From Aquimarina pacifica (GTDB lineage Bacteria; Bacteroidota; Bacteroidia; Flavobacteriales; Flavobacteriaceae), in contig NZ_JACC01000014.1 of the NCBI RefSeq assembly GCF_000520955.1, positions 62,001 to 126,000 of the forward strand: a stretch of 64,000 bases of DNA, read 5' to 3'. The notes beneath the pieces were generated by a model that was not told the origin of the DNA, ran no database searches, and saw nothing but the letters and a program-made list of their open reading frames with translations. How positions within the stretch are numbered: position 1 is the stretch's first letter; every line of letters begins with the position of its first letter. This document shows, one piece after another, positions 63,697 through 64,000 of this stretch. A program made the position numbers and the translations under genes.

Positions 63697-64000
63697 CTAA
63701 AAATTAATCATTTTAATCTCTTTTGATTCTCCTTCAGAAAGAGTTACTTGCTGCATGATGCCGCCTCCTGTTTGATCCCACAACATAAATGCAATTACAT
63801 AGTAACTACCTGCTGGTAGGTTATTAAATTCAAACTCTCCATTTTTATTGCACATGGTCTTCATAGTATCATGAAATTCTTCGGGATCAGGAGTAAATTT
63901 TGGGATTCCGTCTTCAACATGAACATATCCAGAACTTTTGCTTTGGTAGATATGGTTTAGTCTTTCTTGAGTATACCCACAATTAGGTAACAATTCTATT
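63697..64000 (-). CDS. 3' part of a carboxypeptidase-regulatory-like protein (runs off the right edge)
   Basis: The frame is open to the window edge, with the upstream residues E-L-L-P-N-C-G-Y-T-Q-E-R before the first listed codon (a TTG), so the 5' end lies outside. The last ~50 residues show an E-F-E-F-N-N-L-P-A-G-S-Y-Y-V-I-A-F segment, typical of carboxypeptidase-regulatory-like or other beta-sandwich domains. It ends 4 bases before the DJ-1/PfpI gene, so the two are likely co-transcribed. Function not determinable. Confidence 0.6.
   Translation of the reverse strand, partial: IELLPNCGYTQERLNHIYQSKSSGYVHVEDGIPKFTPDPEEFHDTMKTMCNKNGEFEFNNLPAGSYYVIAFMLWDQTGGGIMQQVTLSEGESKEIKMINF

Noticed and set aside
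1-64000. CRISPR array, tRNA or rRNA genes, insertion sequence
   Set aside because: No regularly spaced repeats, tRNA-like cloverleaf, rRNA signature or transposase was recognised on either strand.

Overview
The window looks like chromosomal DNA of a marine Flavobacteriaceae (Bacteroidota), with an Aquimarina-like gene content. The evidence is the low GC content, several proteins with C-terminal type IX secretion (T9SS, Por) sorting domains, many small lipoproteins, SusC/TonB-type receptors with CarboxypepD_reg-like plugs, an alginate lyase, TPR-AraC regulators and almost no Shine-Dalgarno sequences. The genus is inference. I saw no rRNA, tRNA, CRISPR array, intact insertion sequence or phage.

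Region by region. 0-2.3 kb: the tail of a T9SS cargo protein and a CarboxypepD_reg-like secreted protein. 2.4-6.8 kb: the most unusual part. Four tiny paralogous peptide genes with a shared leader ending in Gly-Gly lie on the minus strand downstream of a membrane-anchored TPR-AraC regulator. A fossil of a second AraC 3' end sits between them, a repeated 19-20 base motif lies about 80 bases in front of two of them, and a divergent gene encodes a broken histidine kinase fused to an AraC domain. 6.9-11.5 kb: an ABC exporter whose permease is fused to an M1 aminopeptidase. 11.7-16.3 kb: hemB, a TerB-like protein, a lipoprotein cytochrome c, a lipocalin, a CNNM/CBS protein and an O6-alkylguanine methyltransferase. 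16.3-25.4 kb: a decayed small gene, a small membrane peptide, a LolA-like lipoprotein, an OMP beta-barrel protein and YceI, divergent from a LytS/LytTR two-component pair, then a serine hydrolase and a 3'-5' exonuclease.

25.7-38.3 kb is a secreted depolymerase/protease block: a PL7 alginate lyase lipoprotein, two tandem paralogous subtilases and an M4 metalloprotease, the three proteases sharing GEVED, fibronectin III, CBM5/12-like and T9SS modules. 38.5-45.7 kb: alpha/beta hydrolase, bestrophin, a DUF6973-like lipoprotein, thioesterase, EamA transporter, ArsC-like protein, DinB-like protein and an RsiV-like lipoprotein. 46.3-52.8 kb: cystathionine gamma-synthase/lyase, NADP-type glutamate dehydrogenase, DUF4136 lipoprotein, RecO and a TonB receptor resembling haem receptors. 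52.9-58 kb: lipoproteins, an NTF2-like protein and a four-module M23 peptidase. 58.1-64 kb: a beta-glucosidase/GPH sugar symporter operon, a DUF6688-like membrane protein, a DJ-1/PfpI protein and a partial gene at the edge.

The best candidate for an undescribed system is 2.4-6.8 kb: an array of exported-peptide precursors, apparently without local modification enzymes, coupled to a regulator with a predicted extracytoplasmic TPR sensor. All functional calls rest on motif recognition from memory; no search was run.
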